Shown here piece after piece: positions 25,336 through 34,219 of a stretch of DNA of 64,000 nt. Below the pieces are notes generated by a model. It made no database searches. It saw only the letters and a list, made by a program, of their open reading frames with translations, and was not told the origin of the DNA. Position numbers and translations under genes: made by a program. The stretch lies in the NCBI GenBank assembly GCA_947487205.1, contig CANKVU010000002.1, positions 62,001-126,000 on the forward strand. Direction: 5' to 3'. Each line of letters begins with the position of its first letter. Positions within the stretch are counted from its first letter, which is position 1. Origin of the DNA: an uncultured Paracoccaceae bacterium. Its GTDB lineage: Bacteria; Pseudomonadota; Alphaproteobacteria; Rhodobacterales; Rhodobacteraceae.

Positions 25336-26025
25336 TCAGATCCCCAGGTGGCGGGCGGCGCGCCCCGCGGTGATGTCGCCCGGGGGGCCGGTCCACACGT
25401 CCCGCCCGCCATCCAGGATCACCGCCCGGTCGGCCAGGCGGGTCAGCTCGGCCAGCGACTTGTCGACCACCAGGATCGCCATCGCCGCCTCGCGCCGGAG
25501 CGTGTCGAGCGCCGCCCAGATCTCCGCCCGCACGAGCGGGGCCAGCCCCTCGGTCGCCTCGTCGAGGATCAGGAGCCGCGGGTTGGTCATCAGCGCGCGC
25601 CCGATCGCCAGCATCTGCTGCTCGCCCCCCGACAGCGTGCGCGCGGCCTGTCCGTCCCGCTCGGCCAGGCGCGGAAACAGGCGCCGGACCGCCGCGAGGT
25701 CCCAGGGCCCGGGCCGGGCGGCGGCGACGAGGTTCTCGCGCACCGTGAGCCCGGCAAAGAGGCGCCGCCCCTCGGGGGCGAGGCCGATCCCGGCGCGCGC
25801 GATCCGGTGCGCGGGCAGGGCGGCGATGTCGCGCCCGGCGAAGCGGCGGCGACCGCCGGCGGCGACGAGGTTCAGGATGGCGCGGATCGTCGTTGTCTTG
25901 CCCATCCCGTTGCGCCCCATGAGCGCCACGACCTCGCCCTCGGCCACGGCGAGATCGACGCCGAACAGCGCCTGCGCCGGCCCGTGGAAGGCGGTGAGCC
26001 CCTCGACCTGCAGAAGGGGCGTCAC
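25336..26025 (-). CDS. livF: Branched-chain-type ABC transporter ATP-binding protein LivF
   Basis: A 229-residue ABC ATPase. Walker A is GRNGMGKTT, the signature LSGGEQQML, Walker B LLILDEATEGLAP; the RNGMGKTT and EQQM forms are typical of LivF. It energises the permease pair LivHM with LivG. Its start overlaps the livG stop by four bases and it is the last gene of the unit, convergent with ectR. Substrate is not evident; the family covers branched-chain amino acids, amides, urea and aromatic acids. Confidence 0.9.
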   Translation of the reverse strand: MTPLLQVEGLTAFHGPAQALFGVDLAVAEGEVVALMGRNGMGKTTTIRAILNLVAAGGRRRFAGRDIAALPAHRIARAGIGLAPEGRRLFAGLTVRENLVAAARPGPWDLAAVRRLFPRLAERDGQAARTLSGGEQQMLAIGRALMTNPRLLILDEATEGLAPLVRAEIWAALDTLRREAAMAILVVDKSLAELTRLADRAVILDGGRDVWTGPPGDITAGRAARHLGI

Positions 26026-26759
26026 GGCGCCTCTCCCAGATAGGCGGCGCGCACCGCCGGATCGGCGCGGATCGTCGCCACCGTCCCGGTGGCGACGACG
26101 CGCCCGGCGACCAGCACCGAGATGCGGTCGGCCAGCGCGAAGACCGCGTCCATGTCGTGCTCGATCAGCAGGATCGGCGCCTCGTGGCGCAGCCCGTCCA
26201 GCAGGCGCGTCAGCTCGGCCGTGCCCTCGGGGCCGAGCCCGGCCATCGGCTCGTCCATGACGAAGGCGCGGGGCGCGAGCGTCAGCGCGATCGCGATCTC
26301 CAGCCGGCGCCGTTCGCCGTGCGACAGCGCCGCGGCGCGGGTATCGGCGAGCGGGGCCAGGCCGATCCGGTCGAGCGCCGCCGCCGCCCGCGCCGCCAAG
26401 TCGCGCCGCGGCCGCAGGCCGAAGGCGGCGCCCGCCGCCCCCACCGCGCCGAGGAGCGCGTTGTCGCGCACCGTGTCGCCGCCGGCGAGCTGCGAGACCT
26501 GGAACGTCCGCGCGAGGCCCCTCCGGGCCCGCGCCGCAACCGGCAGGTCGGTCACGTCCTGCCCGTCGAGCAGGACCCGCCCCGCATCGGGCCGAATCGC
26601 GCCCGAGATCTGCCCCACCAGCGTGGACTTGCCCGCCCCGTTCGGGCCGATCAGGGCGTGGATCTCGCCGGGCCGGAGGTCGAGGCAGACCGCGTCGGAC
26701 ACGGTCAGCGCGCCGTAGCGCTTCGTCACCTCGCGGCAGGACAGGATCGCCTCAGACAT
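26022..26759 (-). CDS. livG: Branched-chain-type ABC transporter ATP-binding protein LivG
   Basis: A 245-residue ABC ATPase with Walker A GPNGAGKST, the LivG-type ARTFQVSQL segment, signature ALSHGERRRLEIA and Walker B FVMDEPMAGLGPEG. The SHGE variant of the signature is regular for this subfamily. The C-terminus (ATIRADPAVRAAYLGE) is the standard LivG ending. It overlaps livM by 8 bp and livF by 4 bp, so the ATPases are made together. Confidence 0.9.
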   Translation of the reverse strand: MSEAILSCREVTKRYGALTVSDAVCLDLRPGEIHALIGPNGAGKSTLVGQISGAIRPDAGRVLLDGQDVTDLPVAARARRGLARTFQVSQLAGGDTVRDNALLGAVGAAGAAFGLRPRRDLAARAAAALDRIGLAPLADTRAAALSHGERRRLEIAIALTLAPRAFVMDEPMAGLGPEGTAELTRLLDGLRHEAPILLIEHDMDAVFALADRISVLVAGRVVATGTVATIRADPAVRAAYLGEAP

Positions 26760-27729
26760 GGCTGCGCCCGGTCACGAGCCCCGCGATCCCGCCCCGCGCG
26801 AAGAGGACGACGCCGAGCAGCAAGAGCCCCAGCAGGATGTGCCAGTATTCCCAGATCCCGCCCAGCCAGTGCTCCATCGCGACGAAGGCCGCCGCCCCCA
26901 GGACCGGCCCCGACAGCCGCCCGGCGCCGCCCAGGATGACGAAGACCATGATCTCTCCCGACAATTGCCACGAGAACATCGCCGGCGACACGAAGCGGTT
27001 CAGATCGGCGAAGAGCGCGCCCGCGAGGCCGGTGATCGCGCCCGAGACGACGAAGGCCGCCAGGCGCAGGCGCTGCGGCTCGATCCCGGCGGCGCGGACC
27101 CGCTCGGGAGCCTGCCGCGCGGCGTTGAGCGCCAGCCCGAAGGGCGCCCGGCGCAGCCCCGCCACCAGCCCCGTCGCGGCCGCCAGAAGCGCGAAGCACA
27201 GCCCGAAGAACTGGATCGGATCGAGCGTGTTCAGCCCCGGAAAGCCGTTCCGCACATAGATCGACAGGCCATCCTCGCCCCCGTAGGCGGGCCAGGAGAC
27301 GGCGAAGAAATAGAACATCTGCCCGAAGGCGAGCGTGATCATGATGAAATAGACCCCCGCCGTGCGGAGCGCCAGAAGCCCGATCAGCAGCGCCGCGAGG
27401 CCCGAGACGGCGACCGCCACCAGCCAGATCGCCGGCATCGACTGGGTGCCCGCGATCTCCAGCGGGCCGATCCGCATCGGCTGGTACATCTGCGCGTGCC
27501 AGGCCAGGATGCCCATCGCGTAGCCGCCCAGCCCGAAGAAGACCGCATGGCCGAGGCTGACGAGCCCCCCCAGCCCGAGGGCGAGGTTCAGGCCCACCGC
27601 CGCCAGCGCGAAGATCGCCGCGCGGGTGGCGAGCGTGACGGTGAACGGCTCGTCCGCGACATGCGCGGCGAGCGCCACGAGGCCGAGCGCGGCCAGCGCC
27701 CCCAGGGTCAGCACCCGCTCCGTGATCAT
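26752..27729 (-). CDS. livM: Branched-chain-type ABC transporter permease LivM
   Basis: A 325-residue membrane protein with about nine hydrophobic segments. Family stretches are LGLGGLVSLGHAVFFGLGGY, YFIMITLAFGQMFYFFAVSW and the permease loop RAAGIEPQRLRLAAFVVSGAITGLAGALFA. It forms the channel with LivH. It overlaps livH by 4 bp (ATGA) and livG by 8 bp. Confidence 0.9.
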   Translation of the reverse strand: MITERVLTLGALAALGLVALAAHVADEPFTVTLATRAAIFALAAVGLNLALGLGGLVSLGHAVFFGLGGYAMGILAWHAQMYQPMRIGPLEIAGTQSMPAIWLVAVAVSGLAALLIGLLALRTAGVYFIMITLAFGQMFYFFAVSWPAYGGEDGLSIYVRNGFPGLNTLDPIQFFGLCFALLAAATGLVAGLRRAPFGLALNAARQAPERVRAAGIEPQRLRLAAFVVSGAITGLAGALFADLNRFVSPAMFSWQLSGEIMVFVILGGAGRLSGPVLGAAAFVAMEHWLGGIWEYWHILLGLLLLGVVLFARGGIAGLVTGRSHV

Positions 27730-28649
27730 GCCGGCCGCGCCCCGAAGAGCCCGGTCGGCCGCCAGACGAGGATCGCCGCCATCAGCGCGTAGATCGCCAT
27801 CGAGGCGAGCGCTGCGCCGGTCGCCGCGGCGGTCGCGGGGTCGGTGACGAGAAGGAGCGCGCGCGGCAGCACGATCCCCCCCAGCGTGTCGGTCAGCCCG
27901 ACCAGCAGCGCGCCGGCCAGCGCGCCGCGGATCGAGCCGATGCCGCCGATGACGATGGTGACGAAGGCCAGGATCAGCACCGGTTCTCCCATCCCGACCT
28001 GCACCGACTGGATCGTGCCGACGAGCGCCCCGGCCAGGCCCGCGAGCCCCGCCCCGAGCGCGAAGACGAGGGTGTAGAGGCGGGCGATGTCGATGCCGAG
28101 CGCGGCGATCATCTCGCGGTCATTCTCGCCGGCGCGGATGCGGATGCCCGTCCGGGTGCGCCCGATCAGCAGGCCCAGCCCCGCCGCCACCGCCAGCCCC
28201 GCGCCGATCAGCGCCAGCCGGTAGCGGGGATAGAGGATGCCGCCCGGCAGCTCCACCGGCCCCGACAGCCACGGCGGCACGTCGAGATAGAGCGGGAACG
28301 AGCCGAAGATCCAGCGCGTCCCCTCGGAGAAGATCAGGATCAGCGCGAAGGTCGCCAGCACCTGGTCCAGGTGGTCGCGGTCGTAGAGGCGGCGGATCAC
28401 CACCCGCTCCACCACCGCGCCGGCGAGCGCCGCGCCCGCCAGCGCGGCGGCCAGCGCCAGCAGGAACGAGCCCGTCGCCGCCGCCACGCTGGCGGCGACG
28501 AAGGCGCCCACCATGTAGAGCGACCCGTGGGCGAGGTTGATCAGCCCCATGACCCCGAAGACGAGCGTCAGGCCGGCGGCCATCAGGAACAGCATCACCC
28601 CCGATTGCAGCCCGTTCAGGACCTGCTCGGCGATCAGCGCGGCGGACAT
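27726..28649 (-). CDS. livH: Branched-chain-type ABC transporter permease LivH
   Basis: A 307-residue membrane protein. It opens with EQVLNGLQSGVMLFLMAAGLTLVFGVMGLINLAHGSLYM, diagnostic for LivH, and has the coupling loop RENDREMIAALGIDI (here RAGENDREMIAALGID) plus FVTIVIGGIGSIRGALAGALLVG near the C-terminus. It follows the binding-protein gene by 10 bp. Confidence 0.92.
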   Translation of the reverse strand: MSAALIAEQVLNGLQSGVMLFLMAAGLTLVFGVMGLINLAHGSLYMVGAFVAASVAAATGSFLLALAAALAGAALAGAVVERVVIRRLYDRDHLDQVLATFALILIFSEGTRWIFGSFPLYLDVPPWLSGPVELPGGILYPRYRLALIGAGLAVAAGLGLLIGRTRTGIRIRAGENDREMIAALGIDIARLYTLVFALGAGLAGLAGALVGTIQSVQVGMGEPVLILAFVTIVIGGIGSIRGALAGALLVGLTDTLGGIVLPRALLLVTDPATAAATGAALASMAIYALMAAILVWRPTGLFGARPA

Positions 28650-28659
28650 GGCGCGCCCG

Positions 28660-29808
28660 TCACTGCGTCATCGTGCAATCGTCGACATAGGCGTTGGCGC
28701 GGTCCTCCATCGCGGTCCCGACGATGCGGTTGGTGAAGACGCCGTCCTCCTCGATCACCTCGCGCACATAGATGTCCTGGACGGGATGCTGGTTCGGGGC
28801 GAAGGTGAAATCGCCCCGGACGCTGTCGAAATCGGCCTCCCGCAGGGCGGCGCGGAAGGCCTCCGGGTCGCCGATATCGGCCTTGTCGAGCGCCGACAGC
28901 AGCAGGTTGGCGGTGTCGAACCCCTGCGCGGCGTAGAGGGAGGGCAGGCGGTCGTATTCCGCCTCGAACGCCGCGACGAAGGCGCGGTTCGCCTCGTTGT
29001 CGAGGTCCTTCGACCATTGCGAGGTGTTGCGGATCCCGAGCGCCGCCGCCCCGATGGCCTGCAGGATGCCCTGGTCGAAGGAGAAGGCGGGGCCGATCAG
29101 CGGCAGGTCCACGCCCGCATCGGCGTATTGCTTGAGAAAGCTGATCCCCATGCCGCCGGGCAGGAAGAAGAACACCGAATCGGCGCCCGAGGCGCGGATC
29201 TCGGCGATCTGGGCCGCGTAATCGGTCTGCCCCAGATCGGTGTAGACCTCGCCGGCCAGGTCCCCCTCGTAGAAGCGCTTGAACCCGGTCAGCGCGTCCT
29301 GGCCCGCGGGATAGTTCGGCGCCATGATGAAGGTGTCGGCATAGCCCGCCTGGTTGGCCCAGGCGCCGGCGGCCTCGTGCAGGTTGTCGTTCTGGTAGGA
29401 GACGGCGAAATAGTTCGGGTGGCAGCCGCGGCCCGCCAGCTGCGCCGGCGCGGCGTTGGTCGACAGGTAGAACTTCCCCTGCGCGGTGCCCGAGGGGACG
29501 ACCGCCATGGCCAGGTTCGACCAGACGATGCCGGTCAGCACGTCGACCCGGTCGGACTGGATCATCCGGTCGGCGATCTGGACGGCGCGGTCGGGGGCGC
29601 GCTCGTCGTCCTCGATCACCACCTCGATGTCGTCGCGCCCCGCCTGCTCGATCGCCAGCATGAAGCCGTCGCGGGTATCGACGCCGAGCGACGCGCCCCC
29701 GCCCGACAGCGTGGTGATCATGCCGACCTTGGTCTGGGCGGCGGCGGTCCCGGCCAGCGCGGCGAGCGCGGCGGCGGCGAACAGCGCGGGTCTCGCGGAT
29801 CTCATCAT
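28660..29808 (-). CDS. Branched-chain-type ABC transporter substrate-binding protein
   Basis: A 382-residue type I periplasmic binding protein. Signal peptide MMRSARPALFAAAALAALAGTAAAQ, then TKVGMITTLSGGGASLGVDTRDGFMLAIEQAG, typical for the LivK/Peripla_BP_6 family. Two lobes follow, with ISFLKQYADAGVDLPLIGP and GFDTANLLLSALDKA near the hinge. It delivers an unknown ligand to LivHMGF. The N-terminus begins MM, so the start may be one codon later. It is the first gene of the unit and divergent from the YgiC-like gene. Confidence 0.9.
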   Translation of the reverse strand: MMRSARPALFAAAALAALAGTAAAQTKVGMITTLSGGGASLGVDTRDGFMLAIEQAGRDDIEVVIEDDERAPDRAVQIADRMIQSDRVDVLTGIVWSNLAMAVVPSGTAQGKFYLSTNAAPAQLAGRGCHPNYFAVSYQNDNLHEAAGAWANQAGYADTFIMAPNYPAGQDALTGFKRFYEGDLAGEVYTDLGQTDYAAQIAEIRASGADSVFFFLPGGMGISFLKQYADAGVDLPLIGPAFSFDQGILQAIGAAALGIRNTSQWSKDLDNEANRAFVAAFEAEYDRLPSLYAAQGFDTANLLLSALDKADIGDPEAFRAALREADFDSVRGDFTFAPNQHPVQDIYVREVIEEDGVFTNRIVGTAMEDRANAYVDDCTMTQ

Positions 29809-29939
29809 CGGCCTCTCCGTTGGTCCCGGCTCGTCCCGGCCGGTCGGCTCCTTCGGTAGCGTGTGCGCGAGCGCAAGGGAACCGGGCTTTTCGCGCGCGC
29901 GCCCACGCCCTATCAGGGAGCGACGGAGTCGGAGGCAGG

Positions 29940-31100
29940 ATGCGACGCGACGATCTGGGGGCGCGCCCCGACTGGCGGGAGAAGGCCGAGGCGGCGGGGT
30001 TCACCTTCCACCAGATGGACGGTGCGCTCTACTGGGACGAGGCCAGGGCCTATGCCTTCACCCTGGAGGAGATCGAGCGCGACCTCGAAGGCCCGGCCGA
30101 GGAGCTGCACGGCATGTGCCGCGCCGCGGTGGAGCACGTCCTGGGCTCGGATGAACTGATGGAGCGGCTCTGCATCCCGGCGGCGCATCGCGACCTGGTG
30201 GCGGCGAGCTGGCGGGCCGGCGAGCCCGAGATCTATGGCCGCATGGACCTCGCCTATGGCGGGGACGGGCCGGCGAAGCTTCTGGAATACAACGCCGACA
30301 CGCCCACCACCCTCTACGAGACGAGCGGCTTCCAGTGGCACTGGCTGGAGGACATGATCGCCGCCGGCCGCCTGCCGGAGGGCGCCGACCAGTTCAACGG
30401 CCTCCACGAGGCGCTGGCGGCGCGGTTCCGCGACCTGTTCTACAAGGGCACGAACATCCATTTCGCCGCCTTCGAGGACGCGGTGGAGGATTACGCCACC
30501 GTCGAGACGCTCGGCTGGGCCGCGCGGGAGGCCGGGATGGGCGCCCATTTCGTCGATATCCGCAAGATCGGCCTGACCGAGACGGGCCAGTTCGCCGACG
30601 CCGAGGACCGCGCCATCGGCGTGCTGTTCAAGCTCTACCCCTGGGAGGACATGCTGCGCGACGATTTCGCCGACGCCATCGCCGGGGCGCGCTGCCGGGT
30701 GATCGAGCCGGCCTGGAAGGCGGTCCTGTCGAACAAGGGCATCCTGCCGGTCCTGTGGCGGCTGTTCCCGGGCCATCCGAACCTGCTGCCTTGCGTCTTC
30801 GCCGACGAGGATGCAGGAGATCTGGGCGCCGAGGTGGTGGAGAAGCCGATCTTCTCGCGCGAGGGGGCGGGGGTGCGGATCCGCGCCGCCGGCGCCGAGG
30901 AGGCCTCCGCCGACAGCGCCTACGACGCCCATCCCCGCATCCTGCAGGCCTATGCGCCGCTGCCCGTCTTCGGCGACGACCACGTCGTCTGCGGCCTGTG
31001 GTTGGTGGGCGAGGAGGCGCACGGATTGTCGCTGCGCGAGGATGTGTCGCGGATCACCCAGGACACGTCGCGCTTCCGGCCCCACTACATATTGCCCTAG
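29940..31100 (+). CDS. Glutathionylspermidine synthase-like ATP-grasp protein (YgiC/YjfC family)
   Basis: A 386-residue protein of the GSP_synth (ATP-grasp) family. Conserved parts are YGRMDLAYGGDGPAKLLEYNADTPTTLYETSGFQWHW, which builds the metal and nucleotide site, KLYPWEDMLRDDF, EPAWKAVLSNKGILPVLWRLFPGHPNLLP, and EKPIFSREGAGV. E. coli homologues YgiC and YjfC lack a proven substrate; ligation of a peptide to a polyamine or similar amine is the family theme. The ATG follows GGAGG closely. The next gene, 10 bp downstream, is DUF1190 (YgiB-like), reproducing the E. coli ygiB/ygiC pairing in reversed order. Confidence 0.87.
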   Translation: MRRDDLGARPDWREKAEAAGFTFHQMDGALYWDEARAYAFTLEEIERDLEGPAEELHGMCRAAVEHVLGSDELMERLCIPAAHRDLVAASWRAGEPEIYGRMDLAYGGDGPAKLLEYNADTPTTLYETSGFQWHWLEDMIAAGRLPEGADQFNGLHEALAARFRDLFYKGTNIHFAAFEDAVEDYATVETLGWAAREAGMGAHFVDIRKIGLTETGQFADAEDRAIGVLFKLYPWEDMLRDDFADAIAGARCRVIEPAWKAVLSNKGILPVLWRLFPGHPNLLPCVFADEDAGDLGAEVVEKPIFSREGAGVRIRAAGAEEASADSAYDAHPRILQAYAPLPVFGDDHVVCGLWLVGEEAHGLSLREDVSRITQDTSRFRPHYILP

Positions 31101-31110
31101 GATGACGCCC

Positions 31111-31704
31111 ATGATCCATCGCCCCCGCAAGCGCGCCGCCCGCACCCGCTACGTCCTCTTGGGCACGGCCGCCTTCGGCCTGGCCGCCTGCCAGCCCGAG
31201 GAGCAGGTGGAGACGAGCGTCTTTCCGTCGGTGGAGGAATGCCGCGCCGTCGCCGACCTGCCCGAGAACGACTTCACGCCAGAGGATTGCGAGGCGGGCT
31301 TCGCCGAGGCGCAGGCCGTCCACGCCGAGAGCGCGCCGCGCTACGAGGACGCGGCGCTCTGCGAGGAGGAGCATGGCGGCGAATGCGTGGCCGAGCAGCG
31401 CTCGGACGGCAGCTCCATCTTCCTGCCGCTGCTGGCGGGCTACATGATCGGCAACATGATGGGCGGCCGCGGCCTGGGGGCCAAGCCGCTCTATCGCACC
31501 AGCGCGGGGCGCTACGCCACGCCGGGCGGGGGCACGATCCTGTCGGGGCTGCGGGGCAAGACCAATCTGGGCGCGAATTCGTTCGCGGCGGCGCCCAATA
31601 CCCGCACCGCCGCGCCGCTCACCCGCTCGACGGTGCAGAGCCGCGGCGGCTTCGGCGCCGCGCGGACCTCGGGCGGGTTCGGCTCGCGCAGCTTCGGCGG
31701 CTGA
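31111..31704 (+). CDS. DUF1190 lipoprotein, YgiB/YjfM-like
   Basis: A 197-residue protein. The N-terminus (MIHRPRKRAARTRYVLLGTAAFGLAACQPEEQ) is a signal with lipobox LAAC, so Cys is probably acylated. It then shows VFPSVEECRAVADLPENDFTPEDCEAGFAEAQAVHAESAPRYEDAALCEEEHGGEC, the cysteine-bearing DUF1190 core, and a Gly/Arg/Ser-rich C-terminal half ending in GGFGSRSFGG. The ATG at 31111 is preferred because AGGA lies 8 bp upstream; the ATG at 31102 has none. Function of the family is unknown; the constant pairing with YgiC-like ligases suggests a common process at the envelope. Confidence 0.82.
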   Translation: MIHRPRKRAARTRYVLLGTAAFGLAACQPEEQVETSVFPSVEECRAVADLPENDFTPEDCEAGFAEAQAVHAESAPRYEDAALCEEEHGGECVAEQRSDGSSIFLPLLAGYMIGNMMGGRGLGAKPLYRTSAGRYATPGGGTILSGLRGKTNLGANSFAAAPNTRTAAPLTRSTVQSRGGFGAARTSGGFGSRSFGG

Positions 31705-32433
31705 TCAGACGGCGGTGAAGCCGCCGTCGATGGGCAGCGTCACGCCCGAGATCATCGACGCGCCCGCCGACAGCAGGAACACGATCGGCGCCGCGATCTC
31801 GGCCTCCGTCGCCCAGCGGCCAAGCGGCATCGTCTCGAGGAACGGCCCCTCGACCTCCGGGCGGCCCCAGTACCAGGCCGACATCGGCGTCATCACCACC
31901 GTCGGGTTCACGCTGTTCACGCGGATGCCGTGGGGGCCCAGCTCCAGCGCCGAGACGCGGGTGATGTTGTCGAGCGCCGCCTTGGACGAGCCGTAGGAGA
32001 CATGCCCCCTGAGCCCGACCAGCGACGCCTGGCTCGAGACGTTGACGATGGCGCCGCCCCGCCCCGCGGCGATCATCGCGCGCGCGGCGTATTTCGTCAC
32101 CAGGAGCGCGCCGCGGGCATTGATCGAGATCACCTTGTCGAAGACCGCGATGTCGGTCTCCATCGGCGTCGCGATCTCGCCGCCGAAGCCGCCGCAATTG
32201 ACCACGCCCCAGAGCTCGACCCCCTCCAGCGCCGCGGCGACGCTGTCCTCGGATTCGAGGTCGAATTCCAGGGTGCGGCAGCCCGTCTCGTCGGCCAAGC
32301 GCGCCAGCGCCCCGGCATCGCGGCCGGCGGCGATCACCGCGGCGCCGGCGGCGACCAGCTGGCGCACGGTCTCGCCGCCGATGCCGCCGCTGGCGCCGGT
32401 GACGAGGATGGGCGCGGGCGAGAAGTCGGTCAT
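31705..32433 (-). CDS. L-xylulose reductase-like short-chain dehydrogenase
   Basis: A 242-residue classical SDR. Cofactor motif TGASGGIGGETVRQL; an AAGRD stretch after strand 2 suggests NADP(H) preference. The catalytic site is SSQASLVGLRGHVSYGSSKAAL (Ser, Tyr, Lys). ALELGPHGIRVNSVNPTVVMTPM and the IDGGFTAV end closely follow dicarbonyl/L-xylulose reductases as I recall them. It is the last gene of the sugar ABC operon, 10 bp after the kinase, so it probably oxidises the imported polyol or reduces a ketose. Its stop abuts that of the DUF1190 gene in TGATCA. Confidence 0.85.
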   Translation of the reverse strand: MTDFSPAPILVTGASGGIGGETVRQLVAAGAAVIAAGRDAGALARLADETGCRTLEFDLESEDSVAAALEGVELWGVVNCGGFGGEIATPMETDIAVFDKVISINARGALLVTKYAARAMIAAGRGGAIVNVSSQASLVGLRGHVSYGSSKAALDNITRVSALELGPHGIRVNSVNPTVVMTPMSAWYWGRPEVEGPFLETMPLGRWATEAEIAAPIVFLLSAGASMISGVTLPIDGGFTAV

Positions 32434-32443
32434 GTTCTGTCCT

Positions 32444-33088
32444 CTAGGGGGTGACGTCGAAGGGAACGATTACGTCCGCGGGCCGGGATTCCGCCAGCAC
32501 CACCAGGCCGTTCGGCAGGTCGTTGGCCTCCACCCGGGCGGGGATCTCGGCCTCGGGGATGCCGTGGCCGCGCCAGCGCGCGACGAGGCGGCGGCGGAGT
32601 TCGCGGGCCGGCACGTCGAGCGCCACGGTCAGGTCGAACCGGGCGGCGAGGTCGCGCCAGACGGGCCGGTCGAGGAGCAGGTAATTGCCCTCCACGATCA
32701 CGGTGCCGATCCCTTGCGGGATCATCCGCGCGGCATTGCGCGAGATCTCCAGCCCGCGGTCGAAGACCGGGACCGCGATCTCGGCCTCGGCATTGGCGCC
32801 GAGCCGGTCGAGCAGATGAACGAGCCCCGCCGCGTCGAAGGTCTCCGGCGCGCCCTTGCGCGGGCGCAACCCGCGCGCCTCCAGGATGGCGTCGTCGTAA
32901 TGGAACCCGTCCATGGGCAGGATCGCCGCCGCGACGCCCCGCGCCTCCAGGCCGTGGCGCAGCGCCTCGGCCAGCGTGGACTTGCCCGATCCGGGGGGGC
33001 CGGCCAGGGCCACCATCCGGCGCGCGCCGCCGTCCAGGGCGGCCACGCGGTCGACGAGCGCGGGCAGGGTCGGAAAGCGGTCGCTCAT
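32444..33088 (-). CDS. P-loop sugar/nucleoside kinase, uridine kinase-like
   Basis: A 214-residue kinase of the phosphoribulokinase/uridine-kinase fold (FrcK/YggC-like). Walker A is AGPPGSGKSTLAEAL; other marks are ILPMDGFHYDDAIL (substrate Asp), RPRKGAPETFDAAGLVHLL and VIVEGNYLLLDRPVWRDLAARFD (Walker B-like). Such genes often accompany sugar ABC transporters and are presumed to phosphorylate the imported sugar or its product. Here it lies between the ATPase gene and the SDR, 9-10 bp from each. Confidence 0.85.
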   Translation of the reverse strand: MSDRFPTLPALVDRVAALDGGARRMVALAGPPGSGKSTLAEALRHGLEARGVAAAILPMDGFHYDDAILEARGLRPRKGAPETFDAAGLVHLLDRLGANAEAEIAVPVFDRGLEISRNAARMIPQGIGTVIVEGNYLLLDRPVWRDLAARFDLTVALDVPARELRRRLVARWRGHGIPEAEIPARVEANDLPNGLVVLAESRPADVIVPFDVTP

Positions 33089-33097
33089 GGCAGGTCC

Positions 33098-34219
33098 TCA
33101 GGCGATCCGGCGCTCTGTGTCCGGATCGAAGGCCACGGCCTTCTCCATGTCGAAGACGAAGGGCGCGCGGGCGCCGCTTTCGGCCGCGGTATGGGCGCGG
33201 AAGCGGCCGATCGCATCCTTCCCGCCCAGCGAGACGGTGACATAGGTGTCGCTGCCGGCGGGCTCGACCACGTCGACGGGCAGGTCCACCCGGTGCAGCG
33301 CGCCGCTGTCGCGGTCGGCGCCCTCGGGATCGGTCATCGCCTCGGGGCGGATGCCCAGGACGATGGCCTCCCCCTCGCGGGCGTCCAGCCCGGTCGCGCG
33401 GGGGAAGGGCAGCGTCACCGCCTCGCCGCCCGCCAGGTCGAGCCGCACGGCCGGGCCGCCCTCGGCCCGGGCGACGGTCGCGGGCAGCAGGTTCATCGCG
33501 GGCGATCCCATGAAGCCCGCCACGAACATGTTGGCCGGATCGTCGTAGATCTGCTGCGGCGTGCCGATCTGCTGTACGTCCCCGGCATACATCACCGCGA
33601 TCCGCGTCGACAGCGTCAGCGCCTCGATCTGGTCGTGGGTGACATAGACGATGGTGGTGCCGAGCTTCTGGTGCAGCTTCTTGATCTCGGTCCGCATGTC
33701 GACGCGCAGCTTGGCGTCGAGGTTCGACAACGGCTCGTCGAACAGGAACACGTCCGGGTCGCGGGTCAGCGCGCGGCCCATGGCGACGCGCTGGCGCTGC
33801 CCGCCCGACAGCTGGCCGGGCTTGCGGTCCAGAAGGTTGGTGATCTGCAGGAGCTCGGCCACCTGCGCGATCTTCTCCTCGCGCTCGGCCTTGGGGATCT
33901 TGTGCATCTCCATGCCGAACGAGATGTTCCCGCGCACCGTCATGTTGGGATAGAGCGCGTAGGACTGGAACACCATGGCGATGTTGCGCTCGGCGGGGCG
34001 GACGTCGTTCATGCGCGCCCCGTCGATGCGGATCTCGCCCGCGGTGACGCTTTCGAGCCCCGCGATCATGTTCAGGAGCGTGGACTTGCCGCAGCCCGAG
34101 GGGCCGACGAGGACGAGGAACTCGCCCTTCTCGACCGAGATGTCGGTCTCGTTCAGCACCTTCACGGCGCCGAAGGACTTGGTCACGCGGTCGATATCGA
34201 GAAATCCCATTGCGGTCAT
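33098..34219 (-). CDS. Sugar ABC transporter ATP-binding protein (UgpC/MalK type)
   Basis: A 373-residue CUT1-type ATPase. Walker A GPSGCGKST, Q-loop VFQSYALYPNMTV, signature LSGGQRQRVAMGRAL, Walker B VFLFDEPLSNLDAKLR, H-loop VYVTHDQ. The C-terminal ~130 residues form the OB-type regulatory domain (VVLGIRPEAM-like: IVLGIRPEAMTDPEG). It powers the permease pair encoded upstream. The start is ATG at 34219, overlapping the permease stop; the 553-residue track ORF is an artefact of the open upstream frame. Confidence 0.92.
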   Translation of the reverse strand: MTAMGFLDIDRVTKSFGAVKVLNETDISVEKGEFLVLVGPSGCGKSTLLNMIAGLESVTAGEIRIDGARMNDVRPAERNIAMVFQSYALYPNMTVRGNISFGMEMHKIPKAEREEKIAQVAELLQITNLLDRKPGQLSGGQRQRVAMGRALTRDPDVFLFDEPLSNLDAKLRVDMRTEIKKLHQKLGTTIVYVTHDQIEALTLSTRIAVMYAGDVQQIGTPQQIYDDPANMFVAGFMGSPAMNLLPATVARAEGGPAVRLDLAGGEAVTLPFPRATGLDAREGEAIVLGIRPEAMTDPEGADRDSGALHRVDLPVDVVEPAGSDTYVTVSLGGKDAIGRFRAHTAAESGARAPFVFDMEKAVAFDPDTERRIA

